Positions 12,178 to 20,490 of a DNA stretch of 64,000 bases are shown here, in pieces. Source of the stretch: Nonomuraea montanisoli (GTDB lineage: Bacteria; Actinomycetota; Actinomycetes; Streptosporangiales; Streptosporangiaceae); NCBI RefSeq assembly GCF_013363975.1, contig NZ_JABWGN010000010.1:406715-470714 (forward strand), written 5' to 3'. Position 1 is the stretch's first letter. Each line of letters opens with the position of its first letter. Below the pieces are notes generated by a model. The model did no database searches, was not told the origin of the DNA, and saw only the letters and a list, made by a program, of their open reading frames with translations. The translations under genes were made by a program, and so were the position numbers.

Positions 12178-13344
12178 TTGAAGCGAATCCTCCTCCCGAC
12201 TGGTGGCGTCGTCCTGGCCACCGGCCTGCTGGCCGCGGGCCTCACCGGCACCGCGCAGGCGCGAGCCGACATCGCCACCGACCCCATGGCCCGCGACACG
12301 TCGCAGGCCGCCTCGGTCGCCTCGTTCTGGCTGGCCTCCAACGGCGCCGCGCTCCGCTCCGCCACGGCGTACACCTGGGACGCCAAGGAGGTCCGGAAGC
12401 TGGTCTCCAAGGGCGGCTACTCCGCGGACGGCAGCCCCGGCACCGCCGCGCCCATCGGCGAGGACAAGAAGCCCATCGGCCGCGCGCAGAACGTCAACCT
12501 GCCCAAGACGGTCGGCAAGGTGTTCTTCGTGGACGGCTCCGGCAAGTTCCGCTGGTGCACGGCCACGTCCGTGCAGTCCAACTACCGCAACCTGGTCGCC
12601 ACGGCCGGCCACTGCGTGTACGACACGGACAGCAACAAGGACACGATGACCAACTGGGTGTTCGTGCCCGGCTACTACGAGGGCAAGGCGCCGTTCGGCA
12701 TCTACGTCGGCAAGCAGGCCTTCACCCACTCCGACTTCGACGTCTACGAGGACTACGACCGCGACTACGCGTTCGTCACCGTCTTCAACGGCATCGCCTT
12801 CGAGGGCGTCAAGCAGGTGGACCGCAAGGACTTCGAGCGGTTCAGCGGCCCGAAGCGCAGCTGGGGCGGCCACCACTACATCCTGCTGTCGAAGGACGCG
12901 GGCCGCCTGGGCGACAACGTCGGCGGCCAGGGCGTGGCCTGGAACCAGCCCACGGGCAAGACGGTGCGCGCGTTCGGCTACCCGGCCGGCCCGCACCCGG
13001 ACGGCAACAAGCCGTACAGCGGCGTGACGCCGAAGTGGTGCTACGGCACGACGACCGGCAAGGCCGTGGGCGCCCCGTGGCTCAAGATCGAGGAGCACGT
13101 GGGCCTCAAGTGCCCGGTCACGCCCGGCTTCGACGGCGGTCCCTGGCTGAGCAACTACAGCAACAGCAAGCGTCTGGGCTACGTCAACGGCGTGACCAGC
13201 ACGTTCGCCGACCAGGACGGCAACGACCGGATCGACTACATCACCTCGCCGTACTTCGACGGGGAGACGGCGTCGATCTACAACGCGGCCAAGAACGTGT
13301 GGTCCGGCAAGATCGTCGGCTCGAACGGCGAGCTGTACAAGTAA
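12178..13344 (+). CDS. secreted trypsin-like protease homologue, catalytic Ser replaced by Asp (copy 2)
   Basis: A 388-residue secreted protein. The signal peptide (MKRILLPTGGVVLATGLLAAG) is followed by a pro-region and the protease fold. His145 (ATAGHCVYD) and Asp196 (DRDYAFVTV) are present, but the nucleophile motif reads TPGFDGGPW, with Asp319 (GAC at 13132-13134) where copy 1 has Ser. The fold-defining GDNVGGQGV and FGYPAGPHPDG segments and the Cys positions are kept, so this is an intact reading frame under selection, not a decayed gene. The TTG start follows GGAG. The insert after the Asp motif is short, about 30 residues. Its 3' end is duplicated downstream. It may be a pseudoprotease that binds peptides or proteases, or may use another chemistry; neither is shown. 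Confidence 0.85.
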   Translation: MKRILLPTGGVVLATGLLAAGLTGTAQARADIATDPMARDTSQAASVASFWLASNGAALRSATAYTWDAKEVRKLVSKGGYSADGSPGTAAPIGEDKKPIGRAQNVNLPKTVGKVFFVDGSGKFRWCTATSVQSNYRNLVATAGHCVYDTDSNKDTMTNWVFVPGYYEGKAPFGIYVGKQAFTHSDFDVYEDYDRDYAFVTVFNGIAFEGVKQVDRKDFERFSGPKRSWGGHHYILLSKDAGRLGDNVGGQGVAWNQPTGKTVRAFGYPAGPHPDGNKPYSGVTPKWCYGTTTGKAVGAPWLKIEEHVGLKCPVTPGFDGGPWLSNYSNSKRLGYVNGVTSTFADQDGNDRIDYITSPYFDGETASIYNAAKNVWSGKIVGSNGELYK

Positions 13345-13384
13345 CACCCCGCTTCGGCGAGCTGTACGTGTGACACCCTGCTTC
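13327..13384. repeat. 29-bp tandem duplication of the copy-2 protease gene 3' end
   Basis: GGCGAGCTGTAC at 13327 recurs at 13356. 25 of 29 bases match. The first copy holds the real TAA stop and the second a TGA at the same place. Confidence 0.85.
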
Positions 13385-13389
13385 ACGGA

Positions 13390-13418
13390 GGGGCCCGGCT
13401 TCGGCCGGGCCCCTTTTT
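13390..13418 (+). terminator. hairpin terminator after protease homologue copy 2
   Basis: A perfect 10-bp GC stem (GGGGCCCGGC) with a TTCG loop followed by five T: a classic intrinsic terminator. Confidence 0.92.
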
Positions 13419-13541
13419 CGTGTCCGCGGTTTGGGCGCGGAGAGGGCGGGGAGAGGTCGTGAACCCCGTCCGGGACGGCGATCTGGAGATCATTTAGGCC
13501 CGGAGGAGAAGTTAGACGGAGTTGGGACCCGATTTGGTTCC

Positions 13542-13557
13542 TGTGATCTACGTCACA
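13542..13557. promoter_or_regulatory. CRP-type operator upstream of protease homologue copy 3
   Basis: TGTGATCTACGTCACA, an exact match to TGTGA-N6-TCACA, 285 bp before the TTG of copy 3. The copy-4 gene has an equivalent site at almost the same distance. The rest of the 13419-13762 stretch has no gene; it holds short direct repeats of GGTCACGG near 13676-13694. Confidence 0.65.
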
Positions 13558-13762
13558 TACGACTGACCACGCAGCGTGATGTCCGTTTGATCCACTTTTA
13601 CCCGCGCCCCGCGAAACTACGCGATACCCAGCGAGAACGTAACGCCATGATCACCGTGAGCGAAGATCACTGACAGGTCACGGAAAGGTCACGGCGGTAA
13701 GGGTGCCTACCAAATGGGTCAAACCAGCTTCCACCTGCAAAGATCACCGCGCTATGTTCCTT

Positions 13763-13803
13763 GCTATCCCTTTACTGACGCATGGGACGCATGTTGCGTC
13801 CCA
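13763..13803 (+). promoter_or_regulatory. conserved leader with hairpin before copy 3
   Basis: A 29-base block (13763-13791, beginning GCTATCCCTTTACTGACGCA) is identical to one before copy 4. It runs into a perfect 9-bp inverted repeat TGGGACGCA / TGCGTCCCA (13783-13803) about 23 bases before the TTG start. It is either a 5'-leader hairpin or an operator. A TATGTT-like -10 element lies just upstream. Confidence 0.6.
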
Positions 13804-13826
13804 CGACAGACCAAGGAGCAGTTCCC

Positions 13827-15356
13827 TTGAAGCGCATCCTCATCCCCGCCGGTGGCGCCATCCTGGCTACCGGCCTTCTGGCCGCCGGTCTGGCCGGAAC
13901 GGCCTCGGCCGCCGGTGACGTCGCCACCGACCCGATGGCGAAGAGCGCGGCCGACGCCAAGGCCATCGCCCAGTACTGGGCCGAGAGCAACGGTGCGGCC
14001 CTCAAGGCCGCGACCGAGTCCAACGTCTGGGACAAGAGCGACGTCGCCAAGCTCCAGAGCAAGGGCGGCTACAGCGCCGACACCAAGCCGGGCTCGGCCT
14101 CGCCGATCGGCCAGGAGAAGAAGACCACGGTCAAGGTTCAGAACGTGAACCTACCGAAGACCATCGGCAAGGTCTTCTTCGTCAACAGCAAGGGCGAGAA
14201 GAAGTGGTGCTCCGCCACTTCGGTTCAGTCCAAGTACCGCAACCTGGTCGCCACGGCCGGCCACTGCGTGTACGACACGGCCGGCAACACGGACGTCATG
14301 TCCAAGTGGGTCTTCGTCCCGGGTTACTACCAGGGCAAGACGCCGTGGGGCATCTACGTCGGTAAGCAGGCGTTCACGCACTACGACTTCGACGTGTACG
14401 AGGACTACGACCGCGACTACGCGTTCGTGACCGTGTACAACGGCATCCAGCTCGGCGGCGGCACGGCCAAGCAGGTCTCCAAGGCCGAGTTCGACAAGTA
14501 CCAGGGCGTCAAGGACGCCAAGGACGTCGAGATCTCCCGCGCCGAGTTCCGCCAGTGCAAGCTGGACCCGACCTCCACCACGGCGTGCTGGGTCAAGCGT
14601 GGCTCGAAGGCGGAGCCGACCGGCCCCGACTACCCCGGTGCCGAGGTCGCCAAGATCGAGGTCTCCGAGGCGACCTACAAGGACGCCAAGGTCGGCAAGG
14701 GCAACGGCTTCAAGTTCGGTGAGCCCGTCACCGAGATCGTGACCGACACCCAGGCCGCCGCCTACAAGAAGGCCAAGGAGGCGGACGCCAAGAAGTACCC
14801 GGCGACCGTCGAGCAGGACGCCCGCGGCAACTGGACCATCACGCACTTCTACGTGCAGCAGTGGTACAAGCCCGCCACGGACACCAAGTTCTACAAGACC
14901 GTCTTCTACATCATCGAGGGCTTCGCCAAGGACGCGGGCCGTCTCGGTGACAACGTCGGCGGTCAGGGCGTGTCCTGGAACCAGCCCACCGGCAAGTACG
15001 TCCGCGTGTTCGGCTACCCGGCCGCCGCGCACCCCGACGGCAACAAGAACTTCACCGGCATCACGCCCAAGTGGTGCTACGGGAAGACCTCGAAGAAGCT
15101 TGTCGGCTCCGCCGCCAAGAAGATCGAGGAGCACGTGGCCCTCAAGTGCTCGATGACCGAGGGCGCCGACGGTGGTCCGTGGCTGCTCAACTACAGCAAC
15201 ACCAAGCGTCTCGGCTACGTGAACGGTGTCACCAGCACCTTCAACGACCAGGACGGCAACGGTCGTGTCGACTACATCTCCTCGCCGTACTTCGACGGCG
15301 AGACCGCGGCGATCTACAAGGCCGCCTCGAACGTGTGGTCCGGCAAGATCCTCTAA
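13827..15356 (+). CDS. secreted trypsin-like protease homologue with insert, Ser to Asp (copy 3)
   Basis: A 509-residue secreted protein. Signal peptide, pro-region with KGGYSADTKPGSASPIG, then the protease core. His in ATAGHCVYD and Asp in DRDYAFVTV are kept; the nucleophile motif is EGADGGPWL with Asp448 (GAC at 15168-15170). Between the Asp motif and GDNVGGQGV lies an insert of about 155 residues, rich in Lys, Asp and Tyr, with repeated motifs such as SKAEFDKY and SEATYKDA. The TTG start has AAGGAG upstream and aligns with copies 2 and 4; an in-frame ATG 45 bases earlier lies in the leader hairpin and is rejected. Codon use (many GGT, GTC, AAG) suggests strong expression. Confidence 0.85.
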   Translation: MKRILIPAGGAILATGLLAAGLAGTASAAGDVATDPMAKSAADAKAIAQYWAESNGAALKAATESNVWDKSDVAKLQSKGGYSADTKPGSASPIGQEKKTTVKVQNVNLPKTIGKVFFVNSKGEKKWCSATSVQSKYRNLVATAGHCVYDTAGNTDVMSKWVFVPGYYQGKTPWGIYVGKQAFTHYDFDVYEDYDRDYAFVTVYNGIQLGGGTAKQVSKAEFDKYQGVKDAKDVEISRAEFRQCKLDPTSTTACWVKRGSKAEPTGPDYPGAEVAKIEVSEATYKDAKVGKGNGFKFGEPVTEIVTDTQAAAYKKAKEADAKKYPATVEQDARGNWTITHFYVQQWYKPATDTKFYKTVFYIIEGFAKDAGRLGDNVGGQGVSWNQPTGKYVRVFGYPAAAHPDGNKNFTGITPKWCYGKTSKKLVGSAAKKIEEHVALKCSMTEGADGGPWLLNYSNTKRLGYVNGVTSTFNDQDGNGRVDYISSPYFDGETAAIYKAASNVWSGKIL

Positions 15357-15405
15357 GTAACGCACCCCGATCGGGGTGACCCGATCGACCCCGCGTTCAC
15401 TCGTC

Positions 15406-15430
15406 AAGGGCCCGGCATCGCCGGGCCCTT
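15406..15430 (+). terminator. hairpin terminator after copy 3
   Basis: An 11-bp perfect stem (AAGGGCCCGGC) with a 3-nt loop, 50 bp after the stop. No clear T tract. A smaller palindrome (ACCCCGATCGGGGT) sits at 15364-15377. Confidence 0.7.
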
Positions 15431-15497
15431 CGGCGTTCCTGGGGAAAGTGCGGACCGTTTGGACGCAGCGGAGGCGCGTACGGTGCCATCTGGGCGG

Positions 15498-15513
15498 TGT
15501 GATGTGCGTCACA
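15498..15513. promoter_or_regulatory. CRP-type operator upstream of protease homologue copy 4
   Basis: TGTGATGTGCGTCACA, an exact match to TGTGA-N6-TCACA, 290 bp before the TTG of copy 4. The remaining 15431-15726 bases contain no gene. Confidence 0.65.
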
Positions 15514-15726
15514 TCCATGCCGACGGGCTCTGATCAACGACACGTCGCTCCCAGAAGTCACTCTGACAACACGCTTATGTTGATCAGGGAAAACGGGCGC
15601 GTCAGGCACACCGGACAAGTCATAGCGATAGCCGATCTAAACATCACAGAACGATCACGGCCGACAAGCCCCCTGTTTTCCTTCCAAAGTGGCTACCGGA
15701 CCTCAAGATCACGCATGTATCTTCTG

Positions 15727-15767
15727 GCTATCCCTTTACTGACGCATGGGACGCAAGAGGCGTTCCA
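15727..15767 (+). promoter_or_regulatory. conserved leader with hairpin before copy 4
   Basis: The same 29-base block as at 13763, followed by TGGGACGC-AAGAG-GCGTTCCA. The loop has changed and one stem pair became G-U, so the stem is preserved although the sequence drifted. Confidence 0.6.
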
Positions 15768-15787
15768 CGACAGCGCAAGGAGTTACC

Positions 15788-17290
15788 TTGAAGCGCATCC
15801 TCCTCCCCGCCGGTGGCGCCCTTCTGGCCACCGGTCTGCTGGCTGCTGGTCTGGCCGGCACTGCTCAGGCCCAGGGCGACGTTGCTAGCGACGACCTGGC
15901 CAAGACCGAGGCGCAGGCCGCCGAGGTCGCCAACTTCTGGCTGAAGTCCAACCACGCCGCTCTGACGCAGGCTGTGGCCTTCAACCCCGACTCGCTCGAG
16001 GTCAAGAAGATCAAGAGCGGCGGCGGCTACTCCGCCGACACCAAGCCGGGCTCGGCTGTGCCGATCGGCGAGGAGAAGAAGGTCGCGGTCAAGACCCAGA
16101 ACGTGAACCTGCCGAAGACCATCGGCAAGGTCTTCTTCGAGGGTCGCGACGGCAAGCTGTACTGGTGCTCCGGTACCTCCATCCAGTCGCAGTACCGCAA
16201 CCTGGTCGCCACGGCCGGGCACTGCGTCTACGACATGGCCGCCAACAACGAGGTCGTGAGCCGCTGGGTCTTCGTCCCCGGTTACTACCAGGGCAAGACC
16301 CCGTGGGGCATCTACGTGGGTAAGCAGGCCTTCACCCACTACGACCTCGACGTCTACGAGGACTTCGACCGCGACTACGCGTTCGTCACCGTTTACAACG
16401 GCATCAACCTCGGTGGCGGGTCGGCCAAGAAGGTTTCCTGGAAGGAGTTCAACGACTACCAGGGCGCCAAGGAGGTCAAGCGGATCGAGGTTTCGAAGGA
16501 GGAGTACGAGAAGGGCCAGAAGGACCCCAACACCTTCCCGTACTACGACGTCGAGACCGGCTCCTCCGACGAGAACACCGGCCCGGACTTCCCCGGTGCC
16601 ATCGTGGACCGCGTCGAGACCACCAAGGACAAGTACGAGTCGGCTCCGGTCGGTCGCCTGAACGGCGCCAAGTTCGGTGAGCCCGAGGTCCTCCCGATCA
16701 CGGAGGCCCAGGCCAAGGACTGGAAGGGCACTGGCTACGTCAGCCAGGACAAGCTCGGCAACTGGACCGTCACCCACTACTACATCCAGCAGTGGAAGAA
16801 GCCGGGCAAGGCCACGCGCTACGTCCGTCTCGAGCCCACCATCATCGACGGCTTCCTCAAGGACGCCGGTCGCCTCGGCGACAACGTTGGTGGCCAGGGT
16901 GTGGCGTGGAACCAGCCTGCTGGTGCCGTCGTCCGTACCTTCGGTTACCCGGCTGGCCCGCACCCCGACGGCAACAAGTCCTACACGGGCGTTACGCCGA
17001 AGTGGTGCTACGGCAAGACCGCGTCGAAGGTTCTCCAGGTCCCGGCCAAGAAGGTCGAGGAGCACCAGAGCCTGCGTTGCCCGGTGACCGCCGGCTACGA
17101 CGGTGGCCCCTGGCTGGCCAAGTACAGCAACGCCAAGCGTCTCGGCTACGTCACCGGTGTGACCAGCCTGATCGTCGACGCCGACAGCAACAACCGGTAC
17201 GAGACGATCACCTCGCCGATCTTCGACGGCGAGACCGCCGCGATCTACAAGGCCGCTGCGGCCGTGTGGTCCGGCAAGCTCGTCAAGTAG
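15788..17290 (+). CDS. secreted trypsin-like protease homologue with insert, Ser to Asp (copy 4)
   Basis: A 500-residue secreted protein, closely related to copy 3. Signal peptide LPAGGALLATGLLAAGLAG, pro-region, then the core with His in ATAGHCVYD, Asp in FDRDYAFVTV and Asp438 in TAGYDGGPW (GAC 17099-17101) in place of Ser. The insert of about 145 residues after the Asp motif shares FGEP, PGAIVDR and the NWTVTHYYIQQW segment with copy 3 but is otherwise divergent. The TTG start follows AAGGAG. This gene uses more T-ending codons (GGT, GTT, GCT) than its neighbours, which may reflect high expression or a different history. Confidence 0.85.
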   Translation: MKRILLPAGGALLATGLLAAGLAGTAQAQGDVASDDLAKTEAQAAEVANFWLKSNHAALTQAVAFNPDSLEVKKIKSGGGYSADTKPGSAVPIGEEKKVAVKTQNVNLPKTIGKVFFEGRDGKLYWCSGTSIQSQYRNLVATAGHCVYDMAANNEVVSRWVFVPGYYQGKTPWGIYVGKQAFTHYDLDVYEDFDRDYAFVTVYNGINLGGGSAKKVSWKEFNDYQGAKEVKRIEVSKEEYEKGQKDPNTFPYYDVETGSSDENTGPDFPGAIVDRVETTKDKYESAPVGRLNGAKFGEPEVLPITEAQAKDWKGTGYVSQDKLGNWTVTHYYIQQWKKPGKATRYVRLEPTIIDGFLKDAGRLGDNVGGQGVAWNQPAGAVVRTFGYPAGPHPDGNKSYTGVTPKWCYGKTASKVLQVPAKKVEEHQSLRCPVTAGYDGGPWLAKYSNAKRLGYVTGVTSLIVDADSNNRYETITSPIFDGETAAIYKAAAAVWSGKLVK

Positions 17291-17341
17291 TTCAGCGCGG
17301 TACCCGAACGACGGCCCTAGGTCATCGTTCACCAGCTTGAC

Positions 17342-17380
17342 CCGAAGGGCTCGGCTTCTGCCGGGCCCTTCGGCCTTTTC
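17342..17380 (+). terminator. hairpin terminator between copies 4 and 5
   Basis: CCGAAGGGC pairs with GCCCTTCGG, with a nested CGGC/GCCG stem, followed by CCTTTTC. Confidence 0.88.
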
Positions 17381-17467
17381 TGGGTCTTTTGGTACGACCT
17401 CTTACCTACGTGACCTGAGGGTCGATAGGGTCTTACGAGACACTTGACAAATATGTGGAGCCCCCCA

Positions 17468-18955
17468 GTGAAGCGCCTGCTCGTGCCCCTCGCCGTCGCC
17501 GGTCTCAGCGCCGCCGCCCTCGCCACCCCCGCCACCGCCGCGCCGAGCTGGGTGAGCGACCCCCTCTCCCCCAAGCCCGCCGACGCCTACAGCGCCGCGT
17601 ACTTCTGGCTGGACGCCAACGGCGCCGCGCTGAAGAAGGCCACCGAGTTCCGCGTCGACGCCAAGGACGTGCCCAAGCTGGCGCACCCCCAGACCACCTC
17701 GGCCGACGGCAAGCCCGGCATGACGGCCCCGACCGGCACCACCGGCGCCGCGCCCAGGTCCAAGAACGTGAACCTGCCGAAGACCATCGGCAAGGTGTTC
17801 TTCCTCGACCGCGGCGGCGACTACCGCTGGTGCTCCGCCACCTCCATCCAGGCCAGGAACCGCAACCTGGTCGCCACGGCCGGCCACTGCGTCTACGAGC
17901 AGGGCAAGGACGTCTTCGCCAAGTGGGTGTTCATCCCCGGCTACTACCAGGGCAAGGCCCCGTACGGCGTCTACGCGGGCGCGTACGCCTTCACCGCCTA
18001 CGACCTCGACACCTACGACGACTACGACGGTGACTTCGCGTTCGTGGCGGTGCACAACGGCTTCGAGCTCGCCGGTGAGAAGACCGTGTCGAAGGCCGAG
18101 TACGACAAGTGGGCCGGCGACAAGTGGATCAAGCCGCACGAGATCACCGCCAAGGAGTTCGGCACCTGCCTGGTGAACCTGGGCAACTGCTGGTCCGAGG
18201 GCGAGGACAAGCCCGCTGACCGGGTCGGGCCCGACTACCCGGGCGCGGTCGTGGAGAAGGAAGAGGTCGGCGAGCAGGCGTACAAGGACGCCAAGACCGG
18301 CAAGGGCAACGGCTACAAGTTCGGCGAGCCGGAGACCGTCCCGGTGACGAAGGCCGAGTACGACGCATACAAGGGGCCCGGCGAGAAGGCCGAGGACACG
18401 AGCGGGAACTACACGATCACCCGCTTCTACACGCAGAAGTGGCTCAAGCCCGGCACCTCGCGCACGTTCTACCGGGGTGATTACGTGATCGGCCTGGCCA
18501 AGGACGCCGGTCGGCTCGGGGACGCCGTCGGTGGGCAGGGTGTCGCCTGGAACCAGCCCATGGGCCAGAAGGTCACCGTCTTCGGCTACCCCGCCGCCCC
18601 GCACCCCGACGGCGACAAGCCCTTCACCGGCCTGACCCCCAAGATCTGCTCCGGCAGGACCGGCACCAAGACCTACCAGGTCAACACCTTCAAGGTCGAG
18701 ACGCACCAGGTGCTGAAGTGCTCGATGACCGGCGGCTCCGACGGCGCGCCGTGGCTGCTGCGCTACGACAACAACAAGCGCACCGGCTACGTCAACGGCG
18801 TCACGAGCCTGTTCCACGACCAGGACGGCAACAACCGGATCGACTTCGTCAGCTCGGCCTACTTCGACGGCGAGGTCGCCGACGTCTACAACAAGGCGAA
18901 CTACGCGGCGACGAAGTCGATCGTCGGCCCCGACGGTGAGCTCATCGGGAAGTGA
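17468..18955 (+). CDS. secreted trypsin-like protease homologue with insert, Ser to Asp (copy 5)
   Basis: A 495-residue secreted protein, the most divergent Asp-type copy. Signal peptide MKRLLVPLAVAGLSAAALA, then the core with His in ATAGHCVYE and Asp in YDGDFAFVAV. The nucleophile region reads GGSDGAPWL, with Asp425 (GAC 18740-18742) at the Ser position and one Gly changed to Ala, so the oxyanion region is also altered. It has the long insert with AEYDKWAGDKW and YKFGEPETVPVTKAEYDAY. The GTG at 17468 is chosen over an ATG 15 bases earlier because GGAG precedes it and the signal peptide then starts MKR as in its paralogues. It lacks the CRP-type site and shared leader. Stop codon abuts that of the convergent regulator. 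Confidence 0.83.
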   Translation: MKRLLVPLAVAGLSAAALATPATAAPSWVSDPLSPKPADAYSAAYFWLDANGAALKKATEFRVDAKDVPKLAHPQTTSADGKPGMTAPTGTTGAAPRSKNVNLPKTIGKVFFLDRGGDYRWCSATSIQARNRNLVATAGHCVYEQGKDVFAKWVFIPGYYQGKAPYGVYAGAYAFTAYDLDTYDDYDGDFAFVAVHNGFELAGEKTVSKAEYDKWAGDKWIKPHEITAKEFGTCLVNLGNCWSEGEDKPADRVGPDYPGAVVEKEEVGEQAYKDAKTGKGNGYKFGEPETVPVTKAEYDAYKGPGEKAEDTSGNYTITRFYTQKWLKPGTSRTFYRGDYVIGLAKDAGRLGDAVGGQGVAWNQPMGQKVTVFGYPAAPHPDGDKPFTGLTPKICSGRTGTKTYQVNTFKVETHQVLKCSMTGGSDGAPWLLRYDNNKRTGYVNGVTSLFHDQDGNNRIDFVSSAYFDGEVADVYNKANYAATKSIVGPDGELIGK

Positions 18956-20314
18956 TCAGACCGGCGCGAGGGCGCGGGCGCGTTCGTACAGGGACGTGAC
19001 CGCGGGCTCGCGCCGGTACGGTTCCAGCCGCCTGCGCAGGTCCGTGGCGTAGGAGCGGGACCTGACCGACTGGAGCTCCCCGGCCAGGTCGAGCGCCCCG
19101 GCCGCCACCCCGCACGCCTCCTCCAGCTCGCCGCACTGGAGCAGCCCGGCGGCCAGCAGCGACAGGTTGAACATCCGGCCGCGCACGTAGCGGCCGTCCA
19201 TGTCGAGCGAGCGGCGGGCCTGGCGCACGGCCCGCGGCCCGTCGCCGAGGTCGCGGAAGCAGTGGGCGAACTTGGCGGCGAGGTAGGCCTCGTCGAAGTA
19301 GCCGAGCCAGGCGGGCTCGCGGCCCGGGGAGCGGCGGTCGAAGGCCAGCTCGGCCTGGTGGAGGCTGGCGCTGCAGGAGCGGGCGTCGCCGAGCCCGGCC
19401 TGGGCGTGGGCCTCCAGCACGTGGCAGGAGGCCATGAGCGTCTGGACGCCCGAGCGCCGCGCCGCGAGCTGGGCGGCCCTGGCCAGGTCGAGGGCGTGAG
19501 CCGGCTGGCTCATGTAGATGGCCTGGTGGGCCATGCCGGCCAGGATCTCGCCGCCGAGCGCGTCGTCGCCCGCTCCCCTGGCCAGGCGCAGCGCCTGGAT
19601 GAGGTAGCGCTGGGCGAGGCCATGCTGCTCCAGGTCGTAGGCCATCCAGCCGGCCAGCCGGGTGAGCTCGGCCGCGGCGGCGGCGAGCTGCTTGCCGGTG
19701 GCCTCGCCGTACGTGCCGTCCTTGAGCAGCGGCCCCACGGCGGTGTCGAGGTACTTGACCACCGACGCGCGCACGCGCCCGCTGCCGAAGCGGTTGTCGA
19801 GCTCGCCGAACGAGCGGGTCACCTCGTGGATGGCCGCGATGTCGGCCCGGCCGACGCGGCGGGTGCCGCCGCCTTCGAGGCGGCCCTCGGGTGGGGAGGT
19901 CAGCCAGCGTACGGCTCCCACGGAGCCCGCTCCTATCGCGAACGTGGAGTCGATCAGGAATCTCCGTCTCTCCACGTCGGCCCGCCACAGCGCCGTCACG
20001 GTCGCGACCCCCTCCTGCCACGTGTGCGTGAACTCTTGCCCGAGGTCGAGGGGGGTGATGATCGTCGGCATGCCCAGGTCTTCGGGTCGGACGGGCCTGC
20101 CGAGCCGTAGCGCGAAGATCTCGCTGAGCAGCGCCGGCACGGGCTCCCTGGGCCGCTGGCCACCGATCCATCGCAGGACGGAGCTGTGGTCGTACTTCAG
20201 GCCCGGGGTGCCGCGCGCGGCGCCCAGCTCGTTGAGGCGCCTGGCCAGCCCTTTGTGGGAGAAGCCCGACTCCGCGATGAGCTGCCGCAGCAGTCTGTTG
20301 GGCTCGCGTGTCAT
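18956..20314 (-). CDS. large helix-turn-helix regulator (Streptomyces-type, TPR-like C-terminus)
   Basis: A 452-residue regulator. Residues 1-70 form an N-terminal DNA-binding segment (LIAESGFSHKGLARRLNELG, then HSSVLRWIGGQRP). A long helical C-terminal half follows, with TPR-like repeats (ARGAGDDALGGEILAGMAHQA, ALDLARAAQLAARRSG and similar). This architecture is widespread in Streptomyces and relatives as pleiotropic or developmental regulators of unknown signal. The ATG at 20314 follows GAGGAGAG; the longer frame is rejected. It is convergent with protease homologue copy 5 (no gap), so it is not obviously their regulator. Upstream to 20490 no gene is visible. Confidence 0.85.
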   Translation of the reverse strand: MTREPNRLLRQLIAESGFSHKGLARRLNELGAARGTPGLKYDHSSVLRWIGGQRPREPVPALLSEIFALRLGRPVRPEDLGMPTIITPLDLGQEFTHTWQEGVATVTALWRADVERRRFLIDSTFAIGAGSVGAVRWLTSPPEGRLEGGGTRRVGRADIAAIHEVTRSFGELDNRFGSGRVRASVVKYLDTAVGPLLKDGTYGEATGKQLAAAAAELTRLAGWMAYDLEQHGLAQRYLIQALRLARGAGDDALGGEILAGMAHQAIYMSQPAHALDLARAAQLAARRSGVQTLMASCHVLEAHAQAGLGDARSCSASLHQAELAFDRRSPGREPAWLGYFDEAYLAAKFAHCFRDLGDGPRAVRQARRSLDMDGRYVRGRMFNLSLLAAGLLQCGELEEACGVAAGALDLAGELQSVRSRSYATDLRRRLEPYRREPAVTSLYERARALAPV

Positions 20315-20490
20315 CGCTCTCCTCACCGCGGGAGTGGAGCCGGCCACCTCGTGGCCTCCTCACCGAGGGAGGCGGGAGCCGGCGTCCTTACAGAGGGCTC
20401 CTGTTATAGCACGCTGAGTAAAGGAAGTTTTGCGCTTTCCCGATGCTCGCGCGAACTATCCGGACGCCGGCCCGGCAGATCCTGTACGCG

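Noticed and set aside
13782..13829. ATG at 13782 as the start of protease homologue 3
   Set aside because: It lies inside the conserved leader hairpin and has no ribosome site; TTG 13827 has AAGGAG and aligns with paralogues.
13827..17290. Reading protease homologues 3 and 4 as pseudogenes because Ser is absent
   Set aside because: Frames, signal peptides, Cys positions and promoters are intact and the Asp is the same in four copies, so decay is unlikely.
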